DNA of 64,000 nt from Rhodobacteraceae bacterium F11138 (lineage in GTDB: Bacteria > Pseudomonadota > Alphaproteobacteria > Rhodobacterales > Rhodobacteraceae): positions 186,001 through 250,000 of the forward strand of contig JAEKDP010000003.1 in the NCBI GenBank assembly GCA_016521575.1, given 5' to 3'. Both the position numbers and the translations under genes were made by a program. Of this stretch, positions 36,160 through 45,607 are shown one piece after another. Within the stretch, counting starts at the first letter, position 1; the number at the start of each line of letters is the position of its first letter. The notes under the pieces were generated by a model that worked only from the letters and a program-made list of their open reading frames with translations, ran no database searches and was not told the origin of the DNA.

Positions 36160-37104
36160 ATGAAAGCATTGAGCCGAATCTCGACAAAGTCCACTCCCAT
36201 CGAAGTTCTGCGCAACGACATTCAGCAGATTTGCGGCGCTTTCGAGGTGGAACCTGCGCGCCGCAAGGGGCCGTCTCATGGGCTGGCGCGCAAGCGGGGA
36301 ATGGGTGGATTCGAAGCCGCGCTGGTGTCTCTTGACGCCCAGGAAGCGGCCCGCACGCAGACCTGCATTCGGCGCGATCCGGGCGAATATTTCTTTATGC
36401 TGGTGCAGGACGTCGGCGAATGCGTTGTGCATCAGAGCGGTGCATCAACGCTTTTGCGGCCCGGCGATATGTTCATCGTCGATGCCACCCGCCCCTCGAA
36501 ATTCGTGTATGACGGGCAGTTTGCACATCAGATTTCAGTGCATCTTCCGCGGGATGAGATGATCGGCCGGTTCGGGGGCGATTGTGATGGCGGCGTGGCG
36601 ATTGACCGCAATGATCCGCTGTGGCTGGCGCTGCGCGCGGTGCTCTACAAGATGATGCACTGCCCGCCCGAGATGGGCTTGCAGTTGAGCGAAGCGTTCT
36701 ATGGGCTGATGGGCGCCTATTTTCAGGAGCGGCGCAGCCAGACCCTGGATGTACGCGGGCAGATCATGGAACGCGCCCTGCAACTCATGACCCGTCACTA
36801 CCGCGATCCCGAGTTCGGGCCGGGCGCTTTGGCGCTGCACCTCGGCGTATCGCTGCGCAGCCTGCAACGCTATTTCGAACCTTTGGGCGAAACGCCGGGT
36901 CAACGTCTGCTGCAACTGCGTCTGACCCAAGCGCATGCGGAACTTTCCCGCCAGGGGGCCAATGAGGTCTCTGTCACCGACTGCGCCTATGGCTGCGGCT
37001 TCAACGATCTTTCGCATTTCTACCGCGCCTTCCGGCAGCGGTACGGAATGACGCCCGGTGCGGTTGTCGCACAAGCCCGCACCGGTGGCGCGATCGTCCA
37101 ATAG
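36160..37104 (+). CDS. AraC-family regulator
   Basis: A 314-residue activator. An AraC-binding-like cupin (about residues 25-190, with LLRPGDMFIVDATRPSKFVY) precedes two HTHs: ALHLGVSLRSLQRYFEPLGE and VTDCAYGCGFNDLSHFYRAF with the P-x-x-FRQRYGMTPG end. Layout resembles the FeaR/TynA-type regulators of amine catabolism. It sits directly upstream of the ALDH, GMC and amine oxidase genes on the same strand and probably activates them. Confidence 0.9.
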   Translation: MKALSRISTKSTPIEVLRNDIQQICGAFEVEPARRKGPSHGLARKRGMGGFEAALVSLDAQEAARTQTCIRRDPGEYFFMLVQDVGECVVHQSGASTLLRPGDMFIVDATRPSKFVYDGQFAHQISVHLPRDEMIGRFGGDCDGGVAIDRNDPLWLALRAVLYKMMHCPPEMGLQLSEAFYGLMGAYFQERRSQTLDVRGQIMERALQLMTRHYRDPEFGPGALALHLGVSLRSLQRYFEPLGETPGQRLLQLRLTQAHAELSRQGANEVSVTDCAYGCGFNDLSHFYRAFRQRYGMTPGAVVAQARTGGAIVQ

Positions 37105-37204
37105 TGCTGTCGCGTTATCCCAAGATGCGCGTCTGATCCGCTCCTACGCTCTTACCAAAGGAGGCGTTTCGGCACGGTGCCGGGGCGGGATGACGGAGGA
37201 CATG

Positions 37205-38623
37205 ATGAAAGACACCATTGATACCATCGGCCTGATCGCGGGCGGTGAGCGGATCGATACCGGCGAGCGGTTCGCTGTGGCGAACCCCGGCACGGGGGGA
37301 CAAGCAGGCACGGCGCCAGATGCCGGTCAGTCAGAACTGGACCGCGCAGTCGCCGCGGCGAAAGGGGCTTTCCCGGGCTGGTCCGCCACCTCTGATGAAG
37401 AGCGAGCCGCCGCTTGCAACGCCGTGGCGGACAAGCTCGAAGCGCATGCCGAGGAACTGGCGCAGTTGATTACGGCAGAACAAGGCAAACCCCTGGGCGG
37501 CATCGGCTCGCAATGGGAGATGGGCGGCGCGGTCGCCTGGGCGCGTTATACCGCGGGCCTCTCGCTACCGATGGAAGTGCTGCAGGACACGCCCGAGGGC
37601 CGGGTCGAAATGTACCGCAAGCCGCTGGGCGTGGTGGGGTCGATCACCCCGTGGAACTTCCCCGTGCTCATCGCGGTCTGGCACATCCTTCCCGCGCTGC
37701 GCAGCGGCAACACCGTGGTAAGCAAACCTTCGCCCATGACACCGCTTGCTTCACTGCGGATGATCGAACTGATGAACGAGGTGTTGCCCGCCGGCGTGGT
37801 CAATTCCGTCAGCGCCGCCGATGGCGCCTTCAACATGGGCGCGGCCATGTCATCGCACCCGGACATCGCCAAGATCGTCTTCACCGGCTCTTGCGGCACC
37901 GGCCAGAAGGTCATGCAATCCAGTGCCGAAACGATGAAGCGCCTGACACTTGAGATGGGCGGCAACGATGCCGGTATCGTGCTGCCTGACGCCGATCCCG
38001 AAGCCATTGCCGAGGGGCTTTTCTGGGGCGCGTTCATCAACAACGGGCAGACCTGCGCGGCGATGAAGCGGCTCTATGTGCATGACGACATTCATGACGC
38101 GGTCTGCGATGCGCTTGTTGCCTATGCGCGCAACATCAAGGTGGGCGAGGGCACACAGGAAGACAGCGTTCTTGGCCCGGTGCAGAACCAGATGCAGTTC
38201 GACAAGCTTTCGCGTCTTGTCGCGCAGGCCAAGGAGGGCGGCGAGCTGTTGCTGGGCGGTGAGCCGGGCGAAGGGCTGTTCTATCCGCCCACGATTATCG
38301 CCGGCATGGGTGCCGATGACCCTCTCGTCTACGAAGAGCAATTCGGCCCGGCTTTGCCGATCATCCGCTATACTGATCTTGAAGACGCGCTGGCGCAGGC
38401 CAATGCGCTGGAGGTGGGCCTTGGCGGTTCGGTCTGGTCGGCGGACAAAGAGGCGGCCAAAGCCGTTGCGAAACGCATGGAATGCGGATCGGTCTGGATC
38501 AACAGCCACGGCATGATTCAACCCAATGCACCGTTTGGGGGTGTCAAGAAATCGGGTTTCGGTGTCGAATTCGGCGAGGAAGGAATGAAGGAATACACTG
38601 ACATTCAGGTGATTTTTGCTTGA
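37205..38623 (+). CDS. NAD(P)-dependent aldehyde dehydrogenase
   Basis: A 472-residue cytoplasmic enzyme from ATG 37205 (GGAGG five bases before; ATG 37190 also possible). Catalytic Asn151 in ITPWNFP, Glu250 in LEMGGNDAG and Cys284 in NNGQTCAAMKR are present. It would oxidise the aldehyde from the amine oxidase or GMC enzyme to an acid. First structural gene of the module; about 100 bases after the AraC gene. Chain length of the substrate is not readable. Confidence 0.92.
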   Translation: MKDTIDTIGLIAGGERIDTGERFAVANPGTGGQAGTAPDAGQSELDRAVAAAKGAFPGWSATSDEERAAACNAVADKLEAHAEELAQLITAEQGKPLGGIGSQWEMGGAVAWARYTAGLSLPMEVLQDTPEGRVEMYRKPLGVVGSITPWNFPVLIAVWHILPALRSGNTVVSKPSPMTPLASLRMIELMNEVLPAGVVNSVSAADGAFNMGAAMSSHPDIAKIVFTGSCGTGQKVMQSSAETMKRLTLEMGGNDAGIVLPDADPEAIAEGLFWGAFINNGQTCAAMKRLYVHDDIHDAVCDALVAYARNIKVGEGTQEDSVLGPVQNQMQFDKLSRLVAQAKEGGELLLGGEPGEGLFYPPTIIAGMGADDPLVYEEQFGPALPIIRYTDLEDALAQANALEVGLGGSVWSADKEAAKAVAKRMECGSVWINSHGMIQPNAPFGGVKKSGFGVEFGEEGMKEYTDIQVIFA

Positions 38624-38679
38624 GGCGTCACCCGGTGCTTCGTGCAACGCCGGGATTCTTGTATTCAGGGAGGATAGAA

Positions 38680-40344
38680 ATGAAAACGTCCAAGGTTAAA
38701 ACGGAAAACAACGCGACTTTGACGCGGCGCAGCTTTCTGGGTCATACGGCCGTTGCTTCCGGCGTGTTGAGCCTCGGCGGCGGGCTTCTGGGGGCCAGCG
38801 TGAACCCGGCGGATGCGCAGGAAAAAAGCTATGACTATGTCATCTGCGGTGCGGGATCCGCAGGCTGTGTGCTGGCCAACCGGCTGAGCGCCGAAGGCGC
38901 GGAAGTCCTGTTGATAGAGGCAGGCGGCCCGGACAATTCCGAGATGATCTCGACGCCGATGCGGCTGATCGAGCTTTGGGGAACCGAGTTCGATTGGGCC
39001 TATGAAACGGTGCCGCAGGAACACGCCGGAGGGCGCGAGCTGTTCTGGCCGCGCGGCAAGACCCTGGGCGGCTCTTCGTCGCTGAACGGCATGATCTATG
39101 TGCGCGGAAATGCGTCAGACTACGACGAATGGGCCAGTGAGTTCGGCTGCGATGGCTGGGATTATGCCTCTGTGCTGCCTTTCTTCAAGAAGTCCGAAGA
39201 TTTCTCGCGCGGGGCCGATGAATACCACGGGGCAGGCGGCCCGCTTCACGTCACCGCCGATTTTACCCCCCACCCCGTGACACAGGCCATGGTCGAGGCC
39301 GCGGTCGAGGCCGGGCATCCGATGAACGAGGATACCAATGGGGCGGACCAGACCGGCGTGGCCTATGTGGATCTCAATACCGATGACGGCAAACGCGTAT
39401 CCACAGCCGTGGCTTTCCTGCGTCCGGCGCTGGAGCGGCCGAACCTGACGCTGATCACCGATGCGCGGGTGCACCGGGTCGAGATTGATGGCGACCGCGC
39501 CACGGGTGTGACCTATATGCAGCAGGGGGAGCTCAAGACGGTGAACGCCGCCCGCGAGGTCATTGTCTCGGGCGGTGCGATCGAGAGTCCGCGCATTCTG
39601 ATGTTGTCAGGGCTGGGGCCCAAGGCGCATCTGGAAGAGATTGGCATCACCCCGCTTCGGGATCTGCCGGGCGTGGGACAGAACCTGAACGACCATACGC
39701 TTTGTCCGGTGATCTATGAAGGTGCCCAACCGATCCCGGCGCCATCGGATATGTCGATCACGCCGCTGCATGCGCATCTCTTCGCCAAGTCCGATCCGGC
39801 GCTGGCCGGACCCGACATGCAACCGCTGTTCTTCCATGTGCCGTATTACGCGCCTGAACAGAAGGCCGAAACCGGCAACGCATTCACTTTGAACGGCTCG
39901 GGTGTGCGGCCCGCCTCCAAGGGGGAGATTCGTTTGACATCGGCCGATCCCGAGGCTCCGCTGCATATCGACCCCAAGGTGTTGTCCGATCCCCATGACG
40001 TCGAGATTCTTGTGAAATCCATGCGGCAGATGCGCGAGATCGCCAAACAGCCTGCCCTGGCACCGTGGAAAGGACGCGAGATCTATCCTGGCGAAGATGT
40101 CCAGAGCGATGAGGACCTCGCCGCCTATGCACGCACCGCCGTGATGTCCTATCATCATCAGAATGGCACCTGTGCCATGGGTCGCGACGAGATGGCTGTG
40201 GTCGATCCAGAGCTGCGTGTCCACGGCATGCAGGGGCTGAGGGTCGTCGATGCCTCGGTTTTCCCCCGCGTCCCCGCGGGCAACACCAATGCCCCGACTA
40301 TCATGGTCGCGGAAAAAGCCGCCGACATGATCCTGCGGTCGTAA
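38680..40344 (+). CDS. Tat-exported GMC-family FAD oxidoreductase
   Basis: A 554-residue flavoenzyme. The start at 38680 (RBS AGGGAGG) reveals a Tat signal [20 protein letters not shown] cut near ADAQ. FAD motif [23 protein letters not shown] signature [20 protein letters not shown]; catalytic His in [11 protein letters not shown] and Asn in [14 protein letters not shown] enzymes oxidise alcohols to aldehydes. Export with the FAD folded puts it in the periplasm beside the amine oxidase. Most bacterial choline dehydrogenase homologues are cytoplasmic, so the Tat signal is notable. Confidence 0.92.
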   Translation: MKTSKVKTENNATLTRRSFLGHTAVASGVLSLGGGLLGASVNPADAQEKSYDYVICGAGSAGCVLANRLSAEGAEVLLIEAGGPDNSEMISTPMRLIELWGTEFDWAYETVPQEHAGGRELFWPRGKTLGGSSSLNGMIYVRGNASDYDEWASEFGCDGWDYASVLPFFKKSEDFSRGADEYHGAGGPLHVTADFTPHPVTQAMVEAAVEAGHPMNEDTNGADQTGVAYVDLNTDDGKRVSTAVAFLRPALERPNLTLITDARVHRVEIDGDRATGVTYMQQGELKTVNAAREVIVSGGAIESPRILMLSGLGPKAHLEEIGITPLRDLPGVGQNLNDHTLCPVIYEGAQPIPAPSDMSITPLHAHLFAKSDPALAGPDMQPLFFHVPYYAPEQKAETGNAFTLNGSGVRPASKGEIRLTSADPEAPLHIDPKVLSDPHDVEILVKSMRQMREIAKQPALAPWKGREIYPGEDVQSDEDLAAYARTAVMSYHHQNGTCAMGRDEMAVVDPELRVHGMQGLRVVDASVFPRVPAGNTNAPTIMVAEKAADMILRS

Positions 40345-40353
40345 AGCGAAAGC

Positions 40354-40389
40354 CCGTGGGCCACGCCGGGGAGGCGGGGCGGCCCACGG
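40354..40389 (+). promoter_or_regulatory. Intercistronic hairpin before amine oxidase gene
   Basis: CCGTGGGCC and GGCCCACGG form a nine-pair perfect stem with an 18-base loop, with no T run. It may protect the mRNA end or attenuate between the GMC and amine oxidase genes. Confidence 0.5.
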
Positions 40390-40416
40390 ATCCGTACTCA
40401 ATGAAAGGGAGAGAAG

Positions 40417-42399
40417 ATGTTACGCAAAACACTGCTTGGCGGGGTCGCAACCCTTGCCCTCACCGGCGGGGCGTCATTCGCGCATCCGCTCGACGGTCTT
40501 TCCGGTGAGGAATACCAAAAGATCAACCAGATCCTGCGCGCGGGCGATATGGCGGGGGATGATACGCTATATCCGCTGATCGAACTGATCGAGCCGCCCA
40601 AGGCCGATGTTCTGGCATGGAACGAAGGCGACACGCTCGACCGTCGCGCGATGGTGCATATGTCCAATGCGGACCACAGCGGCTTTGTCGAAACCATTGT
40701 GAACCTGACCACCGGAAAGATCGAAAGCAGCGCCCCCACCGAGGGGCAGCCGATGGTTCTTTTCAACGAGTTCGCCAACGCCATGACCGCCGCTTTGGAG
40801 CATCCCGACATGATCGCCGGGCTTGAAAAGCGCGGGCTGACGCCGGAACAGGTGTTCTGCCTGCCGCTCACTGCGGGTAATTTCTTCTCGGAAGAAGACG
40901 ACGGCACGCGGCTGATGAAAGTGCCTTGCTACGTCTCGCCTGAGGGGTCGAACTTCTACGCCAAGCCGATTGAGAACATCTATGCCGTGGTGGATCTGCA
41001 AACGGGCAAGGCTTTGCGCGTGATCGACGAAGGCAATGTGGCAATTCCCGAAGATAGCTGGGGGTACACCGGCGAAGAGATCGAGGCTCGTGCCCCACAG
41101 CGTGCCGCGACAAACCCCGCCGTGCTGACCCAGGAGGGCGGGCCAAACTTCACATACGCGGATGGCGCGCTGGAATGGGATATGTGGCGCATGCGCCTGC
41201 GGGTCGACAAACGCCCCGGTCCGGTGCTGTCGAACATCGACGTGAAAGATGGCGATGAGTGGCGCACGCTGCTCTATCAAGCCCATCTGTCCGAGGTTTT
41301 CGTGCCCTATATGGATCCGAGCGCGGGGCTGTACTGGCGCACCTATATGGACAGCGGCGAATACGGGTTCGGCCTGTTCCTGACCCCTCTGGTGGCTGGG
41401 ATCGACTGTCCGTCTTACGCGACTTTCCTGCCGGCGATGATCGCAGGCGACGACGGCCAACCGCTGGAAATTCCCGATGCGGTCTGCATCTTCGAGCGCA
41501 ACATCGGCGATCCTGCGTGGCGGCACTTTGAGGTCTTCGCACAAGGCCCCGATCAATACACCCCCGCCGAGGGGCGGCCCGAGACGGAACTGGTGGTGCG
41601 CACTGCTTCCGAGGTGGGCAATTACGACTACCTGATCGACTATCGGTTCAAACAGAACGGCCAGATGGAAATCAAGGTTGGTGCCACCGGTCTGGATGGT
41701 GTGAAAGGTGCCGATGCGACTTCGATGGACGATCCGTCTGCGGCGCGCGAAACCGAGTATGGCACGCTGATCGCGCCCAATCTGGTGGCGGCGAACCATG
41801 ACCACTACTTCAACTTCCGGCTCGATTTCGACATCGACCAGCCCAAGAACCGTTTCATGACGATGGACATTGTGCCGGCGGAAGTGGCCGACGACAGCCC
41901 GCGCCGTTCGCTGTGGAAGGTCGAGCACAACATGCCCAAGTCCGAGGCCGAGGCCACCTATCAGGTGTCGTCATTCAAGCCGCGGTACTTCATGTTGCAA
42001 AACCCCGACCGCAAAGGCCCCCTGGGGCACAAGCCGGGCTATATGATCCACCACGGCAGCGTCGCCCACGGCCCGTTCGACTTTGAGAACGATCCGCCGA
42101 TGATCCGTAACGCCTATATCGAGAACTCGGTCTGGAACACGGTACATGACCCCGATGAACGCTATGCAGGCGGCAAATTCGCCTTGCAAAGCGACGGGTC
42201 CGACACGCTGGCGCAATGGGTCAAGGAAGACGCCCCGCTACAGGATCAGGACATCGTCACCTGGTTCACCGCAGGCTTTCACCATGTGCCGCGCATGGAG
42301 GACTGGCCGGTGATGTCAACGGAATGGAAAACAGTGCATATCATGCCGCACAACTTCTTCCCGATGAACCCGGCGATCACGATCCGCGACCCTGAATAA
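40417..42399 (+). CDS. Copper-containing primary amine oxidase (TPQ), exported
   Basis: A 660-residue quinoprotein with a Sec signal (residues 1-22, ending ASFA). The cofactor tyrosine is Tyr403 in GNYDYLIDY (N-Y-D-Y); the catalytic base is Asp312 in YMDSGEYGFG; copper ligands are His461 and His463 (NHDHYFNF) and His622 or His623 (GFHHVPRMEDWPVM). It turns a primary amine into an aldehyde, ammonia and hydrogen peroxide in the periplasm. RBS AAAGGGAG. Last gene of the module, followed by a strong terminator. Aromatic amines such as tyramine or phenethylamine are the usual bacterial substrates. Confidence 0.94.
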   Translation: MLRKTLLGGVATLALTGGASFAHPLDGLSGEEYQKINQILRAGDMAGDDTLYPLIELIEPPKADVLAWNEGDTLDRRAMVHMSNADHSGFVETIVNLTTGKIESSAPTEGQPMVLFNEFANAMTAALEHPDMIAGLEKRGLTPEQVFCLPLTAGNFFSEEDDGTRLMKVPCYVSPEGSNFYAKPIENIYAVVDLQTGKALRVIDEGNVAIPEDSWGYTGEEIEARAPQRAATNPAVLTQEGGPNFTYADGALEWDMWRMRLRVDKRPGPVLSNIDVKDGDEWRTLLYQAHLSEVFVPYMDPSAGLYWRTYMDSGEYGFGLFLTPLVAGIDCPSYATFLPAMIAGDDGQPLEIPDAVCIFERNIGDPAWRHFEVFAQGPDQYTPAEGRPETELVVRTASEVGNYDYLIDYRFKQNGQMEIKVGATGLDGVKGADATSMDDPSAARETEYGTLIAPNLVAANHDHYFNFRLDFDIDQPKNRFMTMDIVPAEVADDSPRRSLWKVEHNMPKSEAEATYQVSSFKPRYFMLQNPDRKGPLGHKPGYMIHHGSVAHGPFDFENDPPMIRNAYIENSVWNTVHDPDERYAGGKFALQSDGSDTLAQWVKEDAPLQDQDIVTWFTAGFHHVPRMEDWPVMSTEWKTVHIMPHNFFPMNPAITIRDPE

Positions 42400-42417
42400 G
42401 GACACGCAAGAAAAGAG

Positions 42418-42446
42418 GAAGGCGAGAGGCTCAGTCGCTCGCCTTC
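42418..42446 (+). terminator. Terminator after the amine oxidase gene
   Basis: GAAGGCGAG and CTCGCCTTC form a perfect nine-pair stem with an 11-base loop, followed by TTC. It begins 19 bases after the amine oxidase stop. Confidence 0.75.
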
Positions 42447-42667
42447 TTCAACCGGAAGGCAAAGCTATCCCATGTGTTGAAACAAGGTCTTGGAACAGAG
42501 ATCTGAAAATAGCGAAATACTCCTTCCCCGAAAGATTATGAGAGTTGACCAAGATCGAATCTTCTGACCCTGAAAGCAATCCTGCCACTAGCGCGCGAAT
42601 GCCCGTCAGCATGATGTGCAAGAAACTTCTCTGAAGTAGTCCGTCAGGCGATGTTCTTCTTGACGGC
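42447..42667. other. AT-richer gene-less scar
   Basis: About 220 bases between the terminator and the TPR fragment. Base composition is visibly lower in GC than its neighbours, mainly 42470-42620. One minus-strand frame stays open and ends LFQDLVSTHGIALPSG, but it has no start of its own and no family I can name. Probably a remnant of lost or foreign DNA. Confidence 0.4.
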
Positions 42668-42833
42668 CTAGTTGATGGCACGGGGATAGTGATCGACGAT
42701 GACCCCGTCGCCCGCCTGCGTCGGCACCGCCGCCGCGCTGCGGGCATTCCAATCCGCCGACTCCGCCCAGAGGCCGAGCCGCGTGAAGATGTGCGACTGC
42801 ATTTGCAGGGCATGCGACAGCTTCAAACGTGTC
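42668..42833 (-). pseudogene. Fragment of a TPR-like protein gene
   Basis: The minus strand reads LSHALQMQSHIFTRLGLWAE then SADWNARSAA and VDHYPRAIN before a TAG. This matches the repeated pattern (HMPSHIYTRLG, ES-x-x-N, HYPHALDY) of a family of long bacterial TPR proteins, for which only about 50 of several hundred residues remain. The upstream side stops at the end of the transposase remnant. Broken at both ends. Confidence 0.55.
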
Positions 42834-43440
42834 TGATCAGCCCCACCCACGTGGTCCAGTTTGAATGTTGGTGCATTATCGGCCGGGGTTCCATCGGGAC
42901 GATGGTTTCCGGGGCCGGTGGGCGGTAGCCCAAAGCACGGGGTGGTCGTTTCGTGTTGTAGTGTGTCCTCCATTTTTCGCTCAGGATTTGTGCCTCCCTC
43001 AGCGAGTAGAAGACCTCGCCGTTCAGCAGGTCATCCCGAAGCCTTGCACTGTAGCTTTCGCAGTATCCGTTTTCCCAAGGTGATCCCGGTTCGATGATGC
43101 ACGAAGTCATACGACCAAACGTGGTTGCGATACTCAGGCCGCAATCGGACACCTGAGCCGTCGTGCAGCCAAAGCCGCCCCTTCTTGGGTTGCTTCGTTG
43201 GAACCTTTGGCGCCTCACGCCGCCATAGGCATTCAACACGCTTGTCGTTCACCCGCCAACCCGCATCTCTCGGCGAAGCCGCGATCCGGCGATAGCCGTA
43301 GCCGCCATATTGCCGAGCCAGTTCAATCATATCGGCAGCCAGCCGGTCTTTATCGGCACGGCCCCCCCCGGAGCCTTGCGCTGCGTTCAGCGGCACATCA
43401 AATCTCCATTGTCGTGGTGCCACGGTGACCCGCTGCGCCG
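42834..43440 (-). pseudogene. IS3-family transposase remnant with internal deletion
   Basis: Two minus-strand frames carry parts of one IS3-type OrfB. The first reads DKDRLAADMIELARQYGGYG, YRRIAASPRDAGWRVNDKRV and RPEYRNHVWSYDFVHHRT (first catalytic Asp); the second, in another frame, reads IEPGSPWENGYCESYSARLR (last catalytic Glu) and HYNTKRPPRALGYRPPAPET. About 90-100 codons with the second Asp are missing, and the join shifts the frame. The start of OrfB is also degenerate. TGATCAGCCCC at 42834 may be the IS end; the other end is gone. It cannot transpose. Confidence 0.8.
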
Positions 43441-43463
43441 GTATTGGCAAGCCGGCCTGTGCC

Positions 43464-43958
43464 TTACTCGGGAAACTCGCGCGGCAGCACAAAGTCGAGA
43501 ACCTGGCCGGTGCCCGGTTCGACCTGATCCCATGTGGCGATGTCAAAGCGCATCACTACCGTTCCGCCCGTTGGAAAATCGTGGAACCGCGCGTGCGAAT
43601 GCGCCTGTGCAGCCATTTCGTTTGCAAAGGCGCTGATGCCCGGATTGTGCCCGATCATCAGAACAGTGTTGCCGCTGGCCATTTCCAGGACCATCTGCAT
43701 CTCGGCGGAATTGGCGTTATACAGTTCGGGCGAGAAGTCCGCCTCCAGCGTCAATCCCAGGCGGTCATAGGTGTCACGGGTGCGGATCGCGGTCGAGACG
43801 ATGGCCTGATCCGGCTGGTGCATCTGCCCACGCAGCCAAGCGCCCAACGCTTTGGCAGCGCGCTTGCCGCGCTTGTTCAGCGGGCGGTCGTGGTCGGCCA
43901 GAGCCGGCTCCTCCCAACTGGATTTGGCGTGGCGCATCAGGATCAGGGTAAGTGTCAT
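43464..43958 (-). CDS. sixA: Phosphohistidine phosphatase SixA-like
   Basis: A 164-residue histidine phosphatase. Start at 43958 gives MTLTLILMRHAKSSWEEPAL with the RHxK-type catalytic His10; the second His is in VLMIGHNPGI. SixA-type enzymes remove phosphate from histidine-phosphorylated proteins such as HPt domains or the nitrogen PTS. Coupled by ATGA to the Fe-S protein gene upstream. The IS remnant lies just downstream. Confidence 0.88.
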   Translation of the reverse strand: MTLTLILMRHAKSSWEEPALADHDRPLNKRGKRAAKALGAWLRGQMHQPDQAIVSTAIRTRDTYDRLGLTLEADFSPELYNANSAEMQMVLEMASGNTVLMIGHNPGISAFANEMAAQAHSHARFHDFPTGGTVVMRFDIATWDQVEPGTGQVLDFVLPREFPE

Positions 43959-44620
43959 GAGGGATGGAACGCTTTCATATGCAGGGCAGATTGGGCGGGG
44001 TTGCGCGCAGCCCCCGCGCTGACGGGGCAGGCCCGGCGTGCCGCGCATCCGTTGCGCAGGCAATCGCGCCCGGCTGCTGTGTCCAGATAGGCATGACAGG
44101 CGGCGACATCATAGGAGGCCGAGCCTGAAAGCGCATTGACCGGACAGGCGGTGGTGCAGGGTTGTGCGTCGCAGGACAGGCAGGGCGACGCGGCGGCGGT
44201 GTCGGCAATCGGCAGCGCCTTGGCAAAATGCAGCGCACCGCGATACGAAATCATCAATCCGACGCGGGCATGTACCAGCATTCCGACAGGGCTGGGATGC
44301 GCCTGTCCGGATTTCTGGGCCCAGTCTATAAAGGGCGCATAGGGCGGTCCGCCAAATGGGAAATGGGCGGTTGCCCCGAACTGGTCCGCCAGCGTGCCAA
44401 TGATGCGTCGCGACCAGCGGTCCACCGGGTCCGGCGCAGCATCGTTGAATTCGGCCGAGGTCTGAAAGGCGGGCCAAAACCCGGGGCCGGTTCCGAACAG
44501 GACCAATGTGCCGTGATCCAGCGCCTTGGATCCGGTGCGATGCGGATGCTGTGCGCCCATCGGCAGCAACCCGGATGCAGTGGCAGCCCGGTTCAGTCGG
44601 GTGAGCAGATCCTGCGGCAT
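43955..44620 (-). CDS. QueG-like 4Fe-4S protein
   Basis: A 221-residue iron-sulfur protein. Two cluster motifs lie in the C-terminal third: CLSCDAQPCTTACPV and CHAYLDTAAGRDCLRNGCAA followed by ARRACPV, the paired arrangement seen in epoxyqueuosine reductase relatives. It is far shorter than QueG (about 350) and lacks its cobalamin-domain length, so it is a relative and not queG. Partner and substrate unknown. It overlaps sixA by four bases. Confidence 0.72.
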   Translation of the reverse strand: MPQDLLTRLNRAATASGLLPMGAQHPHRTGSKALDHGTLVLFGTGPGFWPAFQTSAEFNDAAPDPVDRWSRRIIGTLADQFGATAHFPFGGPPYAPFIDWAQKSGQAHPSPVGMLVHARVGLMISYRGALHFAKALPIADTAAASPCLSCDAQPCTTACPVNALSGSASYDVAACHAYLDTAAGRDCLRNGCAARRACPVSAGAARNPAQSALHMKAFHPS

Positions 44621-44688
44621 TCGGCCCCCGATTTTGCGTCATCCCGTATTGGGTCGCAGGTTGCGCGGCCTCTGTCAAACCGGAACGA

Positions 44689-45552
44689 TCAGTCCGGTCG
44701 AATCATGGATCCGGCGCCGTGTTCGGTGAACAGTTCCAGCAGGCAGGCATTGGGCGCACGGCCATCCAGAATGACAACGGCCCGCACCCCGCCGGCGATG
44801 GCATCCAATGCGGTTTCGGTCTTGGGAATCATGCCTCCGGCGATGATCCCGCCGCGTGTCATTTCGCGTATCTGTTCGGCCCTGAGTTCGGTCACGACCT
44901 CGCCTTCGGCGTTCTTGACCCCGGACACATCCGTCAGCAGCAGCAGCCGGTCGGCCTTGAGCGCAGCAGCGATGGCCCCTGCCGCTGTGTCGCCGTTGAC
45001 GTTGAAGGTTTCGCCATCCCGGCCCGCCCCCAGAGGTGCGATCACCGGGATCATGTCGCGTTCAAACAGGGTGTGCAGAAGGGCCGGATCCATGGTCGCA
45101 GGTGTGCCGACAAATCCCAGCGCGGGGTCGGTCTGATCGCAGACCATCAGGTTGGCGTCCTTGCCCGACAGGCCCACGGCGCGCCCGCCCTGACGGTTGA
45201 TGGCCTGTACGATGCGTTTGTTTACGAGACCCGACAGCACCATCTCGACCACTTCTACTGTCGCGCTGTCGGTCACCCGCTTGCCGTTCACGAAATCGGA
45301 TTGGATGTCCAGCTTGTCCAGCATGGCATTGATCATCGGGCCGCCGCCATGCACGATCACCGGGTTCACCCCAACCTGCTGCATCAGAACGATATCCCGG
45401 GCAAACGTGTCCATCGCTTCGTCGCTGCCCATGGCGTGGCCGCCCAGCTTGATGACGACGATGGCGTCGGTATAGCGCTGCAAATAGGGCAGGGCGCTTG
45501 ACAGCGTTGCCGCCGTAGCAATCCAGTCGCGATTCATGTCTCTGGTCTTCAT
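44689..45552 (-). CDS. argB: Acetylglutamate kinase
   Basis: Phosphorylates N-acetylglutamate in arginine synthesis. The 287 residues include [10 protein letters not shown] (phosphate-binding Lys), [17 protein letters not shown] (substrate loop), [20 protein letters not shown] and [30 protein letters not shown] closes the nucleotide site. The N-terminal helix [18 protein letters not shown] suggests the hexameric, arginine-inhibited type. Start 45552; 45537 possible. Confidence 0.97.
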   Translation of the reverse strand: MKTRDMNRDWIATAATLSSALPYLQRYTDAIVVIKLGGHAMGSDEAMDTFARDIVLMQQVGVNPVIVHGGGPMINAMLDKLDIQSDFVNGKRVTDSATVEVVEMVLSGLVNKRIVQAINRQGGRAVGLSGKDANLMVCDQTDPALGFVGTPATMDPALLHTLFERDMIPVIAPLGAGRDGETFNVNGDTAAGAIAAALKADRLLLLTDVSGVKNAEGEVVTELRAEQIREMTRGGIIAGGMIPKTETALDAIAGGVRAVVILDGRAPNACLLELFTEHGAGSMIRPD

Positions 45553-45607
45553 ATGGCCATCCGTTTGTGCAGGGATGTCACGGTTTGCCGGGGGGCTGCA
45601 AGGGCCG

